From Pollutimonas harenae (GTDB lineage: Bacteria; Pseudomonadota; Gammaproteobacteria; Burkholderiales; Burkholderiaceae_B), in NCBI RefSeq assembly GCF_004153685.1, contig NZ_SDQD01000001.1, forward strand, positions 806,001 to 870,000: a stretch of 64,000 bases of DNA. The letters are read 5' to 3'. Below the pieces are notes generated by a model. That model had not been told where the DNA came from. It was given only the letters and a program-made list of their open reading frames with translations, and made no database searches. The position numbers and the translations under genes are program-made. This document shows, in pieces, positions 55,069 to 63,028 of the stretch; positions within the stretch are counted from its first letter, which is position 1; each line of letters begins with the position of its first letter.

Positions 55069-56938
55069 GTTTTACTCCTGAAAAATGCGTCAAAGATGGG
55101 GTGCTGGTGTGCAGGGCGACGTCGGACAGACGCCGGCTCTCGTTGTAGGGGTAGATATCTTCGATACGACCGTTCGCAGCCCTCTGGCGGCAGGCTTGCC
55201 ACCAGTCCGCGTCCAGTAGTTCGGCGTGGTACTTCAGGAAAGCTGCCCGCACACGTGGGTCACCCAATAAAAAGCTTGGAAATTCTTCTGGAAATACATC
55301 GTTGGCTCCCACCGGATACCAGGGTTCGCCGGATAGTTCGGCTTCGGGATACGGTGCAGGTGGAATGCGCCGGAAGTTCATTTCCGTCATGCGTTGAATT
55401 TCATCGTAATCATAGAACACAACCCGCCCCAGACGCGTGACACCAAAGTTCTTGAACAGCATGTCGCCCGGAAAGATATTGGCCGCCGCCAGCTCGCGTA
55501 TGGCATCGCCATAGCCTTTGATGGCGGTATCCAGTACGGCGTCGGAAGCGCGTTTCAGATATAGGTTGAGTGGAGACATGCGCCGTTCTATATACACATG
55601 GCGCAGGACGATATTGGCTCCGCTGTCGTCTATCAGGCTGGGTACCTGACTGCGTAATTCTTCGAGTAGTGCCTGCGAGAAACGCTCGCGGGGCAAAGCC
55701 ACCTGCGAGTACTCCCAGGTGTCGGCCATGCGCCCGACCCGGTCATGCTTCTTGACGAGCTGGTATTTGAGCCTGACTGTGGCGTGATCCATGCCCGGCT
55801 TGGCAATGCGGTCGCGGATCAGCTTGAATACATAAGGATAGGACGGCAGAGTGAACACCGTCATGACCATGCCCTTGATGCCGGGAGCAATATCGAAGGC
55901 ATCGTGTGAATGTGCCAGGTGTTGCAGGAAGTCGCGGTAGAACAGCGTCTTGCCTTGCTTTTGCAGACCTATGGTGGTGTAGAGTTCGGCCTTGGGCTTA
56001 CGCGGCAGCAAGGTCGTAAGAAAATGCACGTAGGCGGCAGGTGTTTCCATATCGACCAGAAAATAGGCACGGGTAAAGCTGAACAGCGTGCTCAGGTCGT
56101 CGGGTGTGTGCAACAGGGCGTCAAGGCGGATATGCCCCGAGGGGGTGTGCAGCAGAGCAATGGCGAAGGGGTAGATATTGCCCTGATTGATCAGGCGGCC
56201 CACGACATAAGCGCCCTTGTTGCGGAAGAACAGCGAGTTCAGAACATGTATCTGGCAGTCAGGTGCGATGCGCTGGCCTGCGTCTTTGGGAATGATGCGT
56301 CGAAGCTGGTGTATGGCCCGGCGCAAGGCCTGGCGCGTGTCGGCTGGCAAATCGTTGAATGGCGCTGCCAGGCCGAAATCGGCAATCAGTTTGATCAGCG
56401 TCTTGTGCGGGCCTGCACTGGATGGGTAGTAAACGCGATACGACGGCAGCTTGCTGTCGAGGTATTCGGTGGCGATGGCCGGTCGCACGAACAGGAAGTC
56501 GTTATGAAAGTATTCGCGATGCAGCACGCGGCACGATACGGAGTTGAAAAAAGTCTCGGCACACTCCGGTTGCTTGTGGTCGGCCAGCAGGGCCACATAA
56601 TGGGCCTTGACGGCCTGCCAGAATGCGGTTTGCGCCGTGGTCAGGTCAGTGAACGCCGAGGCGCCTTCGGGGCTGGCTTCGCTACCTTTCAGCGCTGAGG
56701 TCAACAGCGTGACGCATTCGCGCACGCGGGTGTCGTAGTATTCGATCCGTTCTTGTGCAAGTTGCTGAATACCTCGCCAATTGCCGGATTCGTACAGGGC
56801 TTTGGCGCGCTGGGCGCAATAACGAAACAAGGAGTAATGACGGTTGAAGCCGTCGAGCATGGTTTGCGCCACAGCTTGCGGAGCCAGACCCGAACGCGGG
56901 ACTGGCTCGATATGCTGGTGATCCGAGGTGTAGATCAT
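55061..56938 (-). CDS. aceK: Isocitrate dehydrogenase kinase/phosphatase
   Basis: 625 residues (E. coli 578). AceK phosphorylates and inactivates isocitrate dehydrogenase, sending isocitrate into the glyoxylate bypass, and reverses this. The ATP-binding block APGIKGMVMTVFTLPSYPYVFKLIRDR is the family signature, with HVYIERRMSPLNLYL, AAANIFPGDMLFKNFGVTRLGRVVFYDYDEIQ and WYPVGANDVFPEEF also matching. In E. coli the gene follows aceBA; here it is the second gene of the leucine operon, 23 bases after ivd and overlapping the thiolase gene. The last residues (SRRLSDVALHTSTPSLTHF) extend past the usual end. Confidence 0.95.
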   Translation of the reverse strand: MIYTSDHQHIEPVPRSGLAPQAVAQTMLDGFNRHYSLFRYCAQRAKALYESGNWRGIQQLAQERIEYYDTRVRECVTLLTSALKGSEASPEGASAFTDLTTAQTAFWQAVKAHYVALLADHKQPECAETFFNSVSCRVLHREYFHNDFLFVRPAIATEYLDSKLPSYRVYYPSSAGPHKTLIKLIADFGLAAPFNDLPADTRQALRRAIHQLRRIIPKDAGQRIAPDCQIHVLNSLFFRNKGAYVVGRLINQGNIYPFAIALLHTPSGHIRLDALLHTPDDLSTLFSFTRAYFLVDMETPAAYVHFLTTLLPRKPKAELYTTIGLQKQGKTLFYRDFLQHLAHSHDAFDIAPGIKGMVMTVFTLPSYPYVFKLIRDRIAKPGMDHATVRLKYQLVKKHDRVGRMADTWEYSQVALPRERFSQALLEELRSQVPSLIDDSGANIVLRHVYIERRMSPLNLYLKRASDAVLDTAIKGYGDAIRELAAANIFPGDMLFKNFGVTRLGRVVFYDYDEIQRMTEMNFRRIPPAPYPEAELSGEPWYPVGANDVFPEEFPSFLLGDPRVRAAFLKYHAELLDADWWQACRQRAANGRIEDIYPYNESRRLSDVALHTSTPSLTHFSGVKHV

Positions 56939-56961
56939 GGCGTTTGTCAGCTTGTAGCGGC

Positions 56962-58140
56962 TCAGGCCGTCTCGTTGAACAGTTCGCGGCCGATCAGCAT
57001 GCGGCGGATTTCGCTGGTGCCGGCGCCGATTTCATACAGCTTGGCGTCGCGCCACAGGCGTCCGGTGGGGTATTCATTGATGTAGCCGTTACCACCCAGT
57101 ATTTGTATGCCTTCGCCCGCCATCCAGGTGGCTTTTTCGGCGCAATACAGAATGACGGCGGCGCAATCTTTACGCACTTCGCGCGCATGTCCGCTGCCTG
57201 GTTGATCGAGATTTTTGCCAACGGCATAGCAGAACGCGCGGCTGGCCTGCAAAGTGGTGTACAGGTCGGCAACCTTGCCCTGTATGAGTTGGAACTCGCC
57301 TATGGATTGACCGAATTGCTTGCGATCGTGGATATAAGGCACGACCACGTCCATGACGCCTTGCATGATGCCCAGGGGCCCGCCGGCCAATACAGCGCGC
57401 TCGTAGTCCAGCCCACTCATGAGGACTTTGACGCCCCCATTGAGCTCGCCCAGAATGTTTTCTTCGGGAACCTCGCAGTCCTGGAAAACCAGTTCGCCCG
57501 TGTGGCTGCCGCGCATGCCCAGCTTGTCGAGCTTTTGAGCAATCGAAAATCCCTTGTACCCCTTTTCGATAATGAAGGCTGTGATGCCGCGCTGTTTGGC
57601 TTCAGGGTCGGTTTTGGCGTAGACAACCAGGGTATCGGCGTCGGGGCCGTTGGTGATCCACATTTTGTTGCCGTTCAGTACATAGCGATCGCCCTTCCTT
57701 TCGGCCCGCAGTTTCATGCTGACCACGTCCGAGCCAGCGCCTGGCTCGCTCATGGCCAGGGCACCCACGTGTTCGCCGCTGATGAGCTTGGGCAGGTATT
57801 TTTGCTTTTGCGCTTCAGTACCGTTGCGATGGATTTGATTTACGCACAGATTGGAGTGGGCACCGTAGGACAGAGCGACCGATGCGCTGGCGCGCGAAAT
57901 TTCTTCCATCACGATCATATGGGCCAGATAGCCCATATTCGTGCCGCCGTAGGCTTCGTCGGCCGTCATGCCCAGCACGCCAAGCTCGCCGAATTTGCGC
58001 CATAACTCCATGGGGAACTGGTCGCTGCGATCGATTTCAGCCGCGCGTGGCGCGATTTCGGCCTGGGCAAAGTCGTGGACTGCGTCGCGCAGCATATCCA
58101 GGTCGGAACCCAGGTTGAAGTTCAAGCCGGGAAGATTCAT
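56962..58140 (-). CDS. ivd: Isovaleryl-CoA dehydrogenase
   Basis: 392 residues, FAD-dependent acyl-CoA dehydrogenase that oxidises isovaleryl-CoA to 3-methylcrotonyl-CoA. FAD/substrate blocks are [36 protein letters not shown] and [35 protein letters not shown]. The catalytic glutamate appears in the IVD-specific position in [17 protein letters not shown], rather than near the C-terminus as in other acyl-CoA dehydrogenases; this supports isovaleryl-CoA as substrate. GGAGACC precedes the ATG. It is the first gene of the operon, behind a palindromic MerR-type promoter. Confidence 0.93.
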   Translation of the reverse strand: MNLPGLNFNLGSDLDMLRDAVHDFAQAEIAPRAAEIDRSDQFPMELWRKFGELGVLGMTADEAYGGTNMGYLAHMIVMEEISRASASVALSYGAHSNLCVNQIHRNGTEAQKQKYLPKLISGEHVGALAMSEPGAGSDVVSMKLRAERKGDRYVLNGNKMWITNGPDADTLVVYAKTDPEAKQRGITAFIIEKGYKGFSIAQKLDKLGMRGSHTGELVFQDCEVPEENILGELNGGVKVLMSGLDYERAVLAGGPLGIMQGVMDVVVPYIHDRKQFGQSIGEFQLIQGKVADLYTTLQASRAFCYAVGKNLDQPGSGHAREVRKDCAAVILYCAEKATWMAGEGIQILGGNGYINEYPTGRLWRDAKLYEIGAGTSEIRRMLIGRELFNETA

Positions 58141-58250
58141 GATGGTCTCCGTGTCGGTGCTATGGGCACAGAATGGTAAAGACCATTCCGGCTGTGGTTG
58201 CTGTGGGGTCGATACGGCAAACTTAGCAGAATTTGCCTATTATCGTGCTC

Positions 58251-58281
58251 ATATTAGATTGACGTTTACGTAAACGTCAAT
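58251..58281 (-). promoter_or_regulatory. MerR-type palindromic promoter of the ivd-aceK-mcc operon
   Basis: A 24-bp perfect palindrome spans 58258-58281, centred on TTTACGTAAA. On the minus strand its start gives a -35 TTGACG (58280-58275), followed after 18 bases by TAATAT (58256-58251). An operator overlapping the -35 and spacer is typical of MerR-family regulators, and ACGT-containing palindromes are described for LiuR, the MerR-type leucine-catabolism regulator (from memory). The regulator gene is not in the window. The palindrome overlaps the stop codon of the thioesterase gene. Confidence 0.75.
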
Positions 58282-58693
58282 TGGGGTTTACACGTTTCAT
58301 CACCCCTTGAGCGGTAGCGATGACGTTCTCATTCACCATAATATGACCCTCTACAAACAGCAATGATCCGGTTGCCTTGACGACCCGGCCGCTGGCGACC
58401 AGCAGATCGCCCAACCGGGCTGAGCCCAGAAAGCTGACATTCAGCTGGACGGTCACGCAGGGTGACTTATGGGTATGTGCCCAGGCGACCACACTGACAG
58501 TCTGGTCCATCAGCGTGGTGATGGTGCCACCGTGCACGATATTGAATGGGTTAAGGTGTTCCTGGCGTATGCGTAAGCCGTACAGCCATTGATCACCGTC
58601 TTTTTTGCTCAGCAGTGGTCCCAGCGTGTCCATCAGCCCGGGGACGCTGCGCTCGCGCCAGTTGGTATCGTCTGGGTCAACGCTTCGCGTCAT
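58277..58693 (-). CDS. PaaI-like hotdog thioesterase
   Basis: 138 residues. The hotdog core is NPFNIVHGGTITTLMDQTVSVVAWAH, with the HGG and the acidic residue of the PaaI/YbgC group, then VQLNVSFLGSARLGDLLVASGRVVKATGSLLFVEGHI. It would hydrolyse an aryl- or acyl-CoA thioester. Its ATG shares ATGA with the IclR stop, so it is co-translated with the regulator, and it is the last gene of the acyl-CoA cluster. Substrate unknown. Confidence 0.85.
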   Translation of the reverse strand: MTRSVDPDDTNWRERSVPGLMDTLGPLLSKKDGDQWLYGLRIRQEHLNPFNIVHGGTITTLMDQTVSVVAWAHTHKSPCVTVQLNVSFLGSARLGDLLVASGRVVKATGSLLFVEGHIMVNENVIATAQGVMKRVNPN

Positions 58694-59496
58694 GGTGTGT
58701 CGTCTCCGGAATAGAGTTGCTCGGAAGTGCGGCGGGCATGTGACTTGAGCTCCTGAATCAGGGCGTCGGTTTCGTTCTGGCTCATTTGATGGCTGATGCT
58801 GGCGGCGACGATAGTGTGCGTGATGTGTTGTCGAGCATTAAGCACCGGCACGGCGATCAGGGTGATGCCGGCAATGTAGCCGTCGCTGTCCAGGCTGTAG
58901 CCATTTTCTTTTGCCGTCTCGACTTCTTTGTGCCAGGAGGCAAGGCTGATGGGTTTGTGCCAGCGCAGAGAGGCGAACTGCTGGTCGATCTCTTGTCGGG
59001 AATAATGGCCATAAGCAGCCACCAGCCGGCCAGTTGCGCTGATCAACCCGGGGAAGCGGCTGCCCACATCGACATGCAGGCGAAACGGCAGTTTCGACCG
59101 CGACAGGGCGGTGACGACCATATGGTGCAGGTCGACCTCGACACCGATGGCGGTGACGCCCCATTTTTCAGAGACCAGGTCCAGGGCGGGCTGCACGACC
59201 TGCGCAAAGGAATTGGTTTCCATGACACTGCGGGCCAGCACCAGCATGCCCGTGCCCAGGCGGTAGCGTTTTGACGCGCTGTCAAAGGCCAGCAGCTTCT
59301 CGGCGGTCAGGGCTCGGAGAATGTGCAGGCAGGTGCTGGGCACCAGGTCGAGCGCATCGGAAATGCTTTTGACATTCATGGGCTCTTTGGTCTTGCCCAG
59401 CAGACGCAATATGGCAATGGCGCGCGTGACAGCGGGTACCGGCCGGATGCGTTGGGTGGGCTTGGGGGGGGGCGAAATGCTGGGTGTGGCGATCAT
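58690..59496 (-). CDS. IclR-family transcriptional regulator
   Basis: 268 residues. The N-terminal helix-turn-helix is VPAVTRAIAILRLLGKTKEPMNVKSISDALDLVPSTCLHILRAL, followed by the IclR effector domain (YRLGTGMLVLARSVME, VDVGSRFPGLISATGRLVAAY, GYSLDSDGYIAGITLIAVPVLN). I start at MIATPS (59496); a longer N-terminus to 59604 is not family-like. It is embedded between the Bug receptor and the thioesterase and probably controls this acyl-CoA cluster. Confidence 0.9.
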   Translation of the reverse strand: MIATPSISPPPKPTQRIRPVPAVTRAIAILRLLGKTKEPMNVKSISDALDLVPSTCLHILRALTAEKLLAFDSASKRYRLGTGMLVLARSVMETNSFAQVVQPALDLVSEKWGVTAIGVEVDLHHMVVTALSRSKLPFRLHVDVGSRFPGLISATGRLVAAYGHYSRQEIDQQFASLRWHKPISLASWHKEVETAKENGYSLDSDGYIAGITLIAVPVLNARQHITHTIVAASISHQMSQNETDALIQELKSHARRTSEQLYSGDDTP

Positions 59497-59561
59497 GGCG
59501 TTGTTTGAAAGAGGGATCCAGCCCCGATGATAACGGAGCTGGCATCTATCCCGCTGCAGGC

Positions 59562-60527
59562 CTACTGGATCTTGATTCCGGCCTTTTTGATGATGGGTGC
59601 CCATTTCTCACGTTCTGCTTGGGTGAACTGCGCCAGCTTATCGGGTGAGCCGCCGCCGGCGTCGTACCCAAGCTCAAGCAGACGCTTGCGGGTTTCCGGC
59701 ATGGCAAGAAACTTTTGCAATTCCAGATTGATCTTTGTGATGATGTCTTTGGGAGTGCCCTTGGGCGCGAACAGCGCATTCCATGCAATGACCTCGAAGT
59801 CGTCTACACCCTGGCTGGCTACTGTGGGAACGCCTGGAAGCAGATCAGTTTCTTCGCTGCTGGTGACGGCGATGGCTTTAATCTTGCCTGCAGCCACCTG
59901 TGCGCGTATGGCGGTCACGGTGTCGATGGATAAGGGTATTTCGCCGCCTATCAGATTGCTGATAGCCATCGATGAGCCTTTGTATGGCACGCCGAACAGC
60001 GGTGCGCCAGTCTTGTCTTTCAGCAGCTCGTAGACCAGTCTGGCCGTAGTGCTCGGCATGCCGATGTCTGCCGACCGGCTGGATGCCTTGGATGAGGCAA
60101 GAATGTCGCTGATGGAGTTGAATGGGGTGTTGGGCGTTGTGGCAACCACCATGGGGAAGGAACCCACGAGAATAATGGGTTCGAAATCCTTGACCGGGTC
60201 GAAAGGCAAGGATGAATACAAGAAGCTGTTCAATACGTGAGTGGCGTTGGTACCCATGGTCAGGGTATAGCCGTCGGGCTCGGCGCGCGCCGCAGCCTGG
60301 GTGCCGATATTACCGCCGGCACCGCCGCGGTTTTCTACAAAGAATGTTTGCCCCATTGCCTTGGTCAGGTGGTCGGCAAAGTAGCGCGTGGCAATATCAG
60401 TGCCCTGGCCCGCCTGGTAGGCCACAATGATCTTGACTGGTTTTTCGGGGTAGCCCGCTGCCTGGACGGAACTTGCCGCCGCAAGCGATAGGGTGAATAG
60501 CGCTGCCAGCGCCTTGAGTTTCTGCAT
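59562..60527 (-). CDS. Bug-family (tripartite tricarboxylate transporter) solute receptor
   Basis: 321 residues with a Sec signal (MQKLKALAALFTLSLAAASSV, cleavage near VQA-AGYP). Bug motifs: YPEKPVKIIVAYQAGQGTDIATRYFAD, FFVENRGGAGGNIGTQAAARAEPDGYTLTMG and LLPGVPTVASQGV. The family's usual PGG in the first motif is replaced by AGQGTD, as in several aromatic-acid receptors. No TctAB membrane genes are adjacent. An AGGAGA ribosome site precedes the ATG. Position between CoA-transferase and IclR suggests it brings in the cluster's substrate. Confidence 0.9.
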   Translation of the reverse strand: MQKLKALAALFTLSLAAASSVQAAGYPEKPVKIIVAYQAGQGTDIATRYFADHLTKAMGQTFFVENRGGAGGNIGTQAAARAEPDGYTLTMGTNATHVLNSFLYSSLPFDPVKDFEPIILVGSFPMVVATTPNTPFNSISDILASSKASSRSADIGMPSTTARLVYELLKDKTGAPLFGVPYKGSSMAISNLIGGEIPLSIDTVTAIRAQVAAGKIKAIAVTSSEETDLLPGVPTVASQGVDDFEVIAWNALFAPKGTPKDIITKINLELQKFLAMPETRKRLLELGYDAGGGSPDKLAQFTQAEREKWAPIIKKAGIKIQ

Positions 60528-60573
60528 GTTTGTCTCCTTCAGTGGTAGGTGGTGTTGCAATGAGTACGACTCG

Positions 60574-61797
60574 TTATGCCTTGACCTTATTGTTGGGATG
60601 ACGCGCTATTTGTTGTTTTATGTATGCGTCGTGCTCGCCGAACAACGGAGGTGCCGGCCCCGGCGTGGCGGGTGTGACGGCAAGGTTGATCGGGCTGCTC
60701 AGCCCTCGGTATTCAGCGTCTTCAATCACCATGTTGCGATGCTTCGTGTGGCTTTGTTGCAGTGCCTCGGGCACGGTGTTGACTGGACCCACCGGCACGC
60801 CCCGCTGCATCAGCGCCGTACATAGCTCGTCTCGTGTCCACGAGGCGAAGGTGCTTTCGATTTCCCGGTGCAACGCCTGCCTGTGCTGCAATCGGCTTGC
60901 GTTCGATGCAAACTGGGTACTGTCGATGAGATCCTGACGCTCGATGCAGAGGCAGAGTTTCTTGAACTGCGCATCATTCAGTATGCCCAGGAAGACGTTG
61001 CCGTCCTGAGTTTTGAAACTATCGTAGGGGGCGATGTTGGGGTGTGCGCTGCCAAGTGGCGTTGGCGTTACGCCAGAGTGCATCCAGTTGGTGGCTTGCG
61101 GCACCAGCAGGCTGAGCGCCGCATCAAAAAGTGTGGCTTCAACACGCTGGGCTCGCCCGGTTATTGCGCGGGAATACAAGGCCAGCATGATGCCGGAAAA
61201 AGCGGTATAGCCGGTAAGGTGATCGACGATGGGTACGCCGATCTTGGTGGGGCCTGTTTCAGGTGTTCCGTTGATGCTCATCAAGCCGCACATGGCTTGC
61301 AGCACGGCATCGTATCCGGGCAGTCCGCCCAAAGGTCCGGTCGCGCCGAATCCGCTGATGCTGCAGTAAACGAGCCGGGGGAATCTTTCTTGAAGATGCG
61401 CCTGGTAGCCCAGCCCCCACTTTTCCATCGTGCCCGGCAGGAAGTTCTCGACCAGTACATCGGCCTCTTCGAGCAGGGTCAGCAGGTCTTGGCGCTGATC
61501 TTCTTTGGACAGGTCCAGCACCATGCCGCGTTTTCCACGATTCAGGGCGGAATAGTAGGCGGCATCTCCGTGCGCATCAAAGGGTGGTCCCAGGAGCCTG
61601 GATTCGTCTCCGAAAGGAGGCTCGACCTTGATGACATCCGCGCCATGATCGGCCAGCATTTGCGTGCATAGCGGCCCCGCCAGCACGCGGGAAAGATCCA
61701 GGACGCGCACGCCGGCCAGGGCGCCCTTGAACGCTTCCCGGCCCTTCCAGATACCCGAAGAGGTGGTATTGCTATCGTTGTTGCGATCAGGGTTCAT
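60574..61797 (-). CDS. Class III CoA-transferase (CaiB/BaiF family)
   Basis: About 407 residues from MNPDRNNDS; in-frame starts at 61812 (ATG) and 61821 (TTG) are possible. Landmarks are LAGVRVLDLSRVLAGPLCTQMLADHGADVIKVEPP, RGKRGMVLDLSKEDQ, the catalytic aspartate in GLPGYDAVLQAMCGLM and MQRGVPVGPVNTVPEAL. These enzymes move CoA between carboxylic acids. It follows the dehydratase gene on the same strand and would activate or exchange the acid imported through the Bug system. Confidence 0.9.
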   Translation of the reverse strand: MNPDRNNDSNTTSSGIWKGREAFKGALAGVRVLDLSRVLAGPLCTQMLADHGADVIKVEPPFGDESRLLGPPFDAHGDAAYYSALNRGKRGMVLDLSKEDQRQDLLTLLEEADVLVENFLPGTMEKWGLGYQAHLQERFPRLVYCSISGFGATGPLGGLPGYDAVLQAMCGLMSINGTPETGPTKIGVPIVDHLTGYTAFSGIMLALYSRAITGRAQRVEATLFDAALSLLVPQATNWMHSGVTPTPLGSAHPNIAPYDSFKTQDGNVFLGILNDAQFKKLCLCIERQDLIDSTQFASNASRLQHRQALHREIESTFASWTRDELCTALMQRGVPVGPVNTVPEALQQSHTKHRNMVIEDAEYRGLSSPINLAVTPATPGPAPPLFGEHDAYIKQQIARHPNNKVKA

Positions 61798-61878
61798 GCA
61801 AACAGATTCCATGTTTTGCAAGAGGCCGGATTGCGGCCTTCAATGGCGGTGGCGTACATGCGTATCTGGACCTAGACA

Positions 61879-63015
61879 TCAGGCTTTGGAGGGAAGCTCC
61901 ACAATGCCGGTGCCCACGACCGAGAGCTCGTCATCCTGGTTGCGGCCCTCCTGCTCGATTTCCACCAGGAACTTGCCGTCTTCCTGGAATTTGCGCAGCA
62001 CCTTGCCCTTGATGAACAGCATGTCACCCTCGGGGTTGTGGCGACGTACTTTGCAGTGCGCCTTGCGCAGGAAGCCGTCGTCGCCCATCCAGTTGGTAAG
62101 CTGGTGAGTGAGCCACGAAGTGCGTTCGGGACCGTAGTCGTAGGCGCCGGGTGCGCCGACTTCAAGTGCGAACTCTTCTTCCCAGTGCACACGCTCGGGA
62201 ACATCGGGGATGCCGAAGCGGTTCTTGATGCCCACGCCCGGATGGGCGTCGATCAGTTGCCAGGCCAGCTTGTTGGCACGGATATACAGGCCGCCCCAGC
62301 CCTGCGCATAGGCAATAAAGCCAGTTACCGTCATGGGCCCTTTGAACATGACGGGCAGTGCTTCGCCTTCTTTTACATCTTCCCAGTAGCGCGGTACCTT
62401 GCCGCGGATTTCTTCTTGTGCGTACAGCTTGTAGGCCTCTTGCAGCTCTTCTTCGGTGTAACGTCGAGGGCTGCGGCTTCTGACTTCTTTGTATTTTGTG
62501 CCTTGTTCGCGCGCATGGTCGCGCTCGGTGCGGAAGCACCAGCTGTCGGCCTCGGCCACCTTGTCGCCATCCTGATTGAAGAAGTCCACGTGGTAGGTTT
62601 GCTGAACGGCCCGGCCGGCAAAGCGTGTTTCATGCGGCACCAGTGCTTTCAGATAGGCCTCGGTGTGGATTTCGTCGTTGCGTTTTACCGGCTTGTGCCA
62701 GGTCCAGTCGGCGCCTGACCACATGGCATGGACGCCTGGCAGGCCGCCAACGTAGCCCGAGACAATGCGGCTGGTGGCGAACAAAAAACTGGGTAACGCG
62801 ATGAGGCCGCCGTATTGGGTATTGGCGGCGTAAGCCGGGTCGCACCATAAGGGATTGTCGTCGCCGATGCCGTGCGCATAGTGGCGGATATTGTCGCGCG
62901 TGGCTTCATAGCACCAGGGTTCGGCCGTGTTGCCGATCTTGACGCCTATGCGCCGGCTCAGGTCTTCCAGATCGTGATCGGTGATTTTTGGGAAGGTACG
63001 TACTTTCATGTCCAT
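61879..63015 (-). CDS. MaoC/FAS1-like double hotdog dehydratase
   Basis: 378 residues. The N-terminal FAS1-dehydratase-like half has EATRDNIRHYAHGIGDDNPLWCD, with the hydratase-type D-x-N-P motif, and LPSFLFATSRI. The second hotdog half includes KGPMTVTGFIAYAQGWGG and GAYDYGPERTSWLTHQLTNWMGDDGFL. Proteins of this kind hydrate or dehydrate acyl-CoA; some act as mesaconyl-CoA hydratases. The ATG at 63015 has a GGAG ribosome site; ATG at 63009 is an alternative. It begins 13 bases after the acyl-CoA synthetase stop. Confidence 0.82.
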   Translation of the reverse strand: MDMKVRTFPKITDHDLEDLSRRIGVKIGNTAEPWCYEATRDNIRHYAHGIGDDNPLWCDPAYAANTQYGGLIALPSFLFATSRIVSGYVGGLPGVHAMWSGADWTWHKPVKRNDEIHTEAYLKALVPHETRFAGRAVQQTYHVDFFNQDGDKVAEADSWCFRTERDHAREQGTKYKEVRSRSPRRYTEEELQEAYKLYAQEEIRGKVPRYWEDVKEGEALPVMFKGPMTVTGFIAYAQGWGGLYIRANKLAWQLIDAHPGVGIKNRFGIPDVPERVHWEEEFALEVGAPGAYDYGPERTSWLTHQLTNWMGDDGFLRKAHCKVRRHNPEGDMLFIKGKVLRKFQEDGKFLVEIEQEGRNQDDELSVVGTGIVELPSKA

Positions 63016-63028
63016 GTTGGCTCCAGAG

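Noticed and set aside
56944-58005. 353-codon plus-strand frame opposite ivd
   Set aside because: Shadow of a full-length isovaleryl-CoA dehydrogenase gene.
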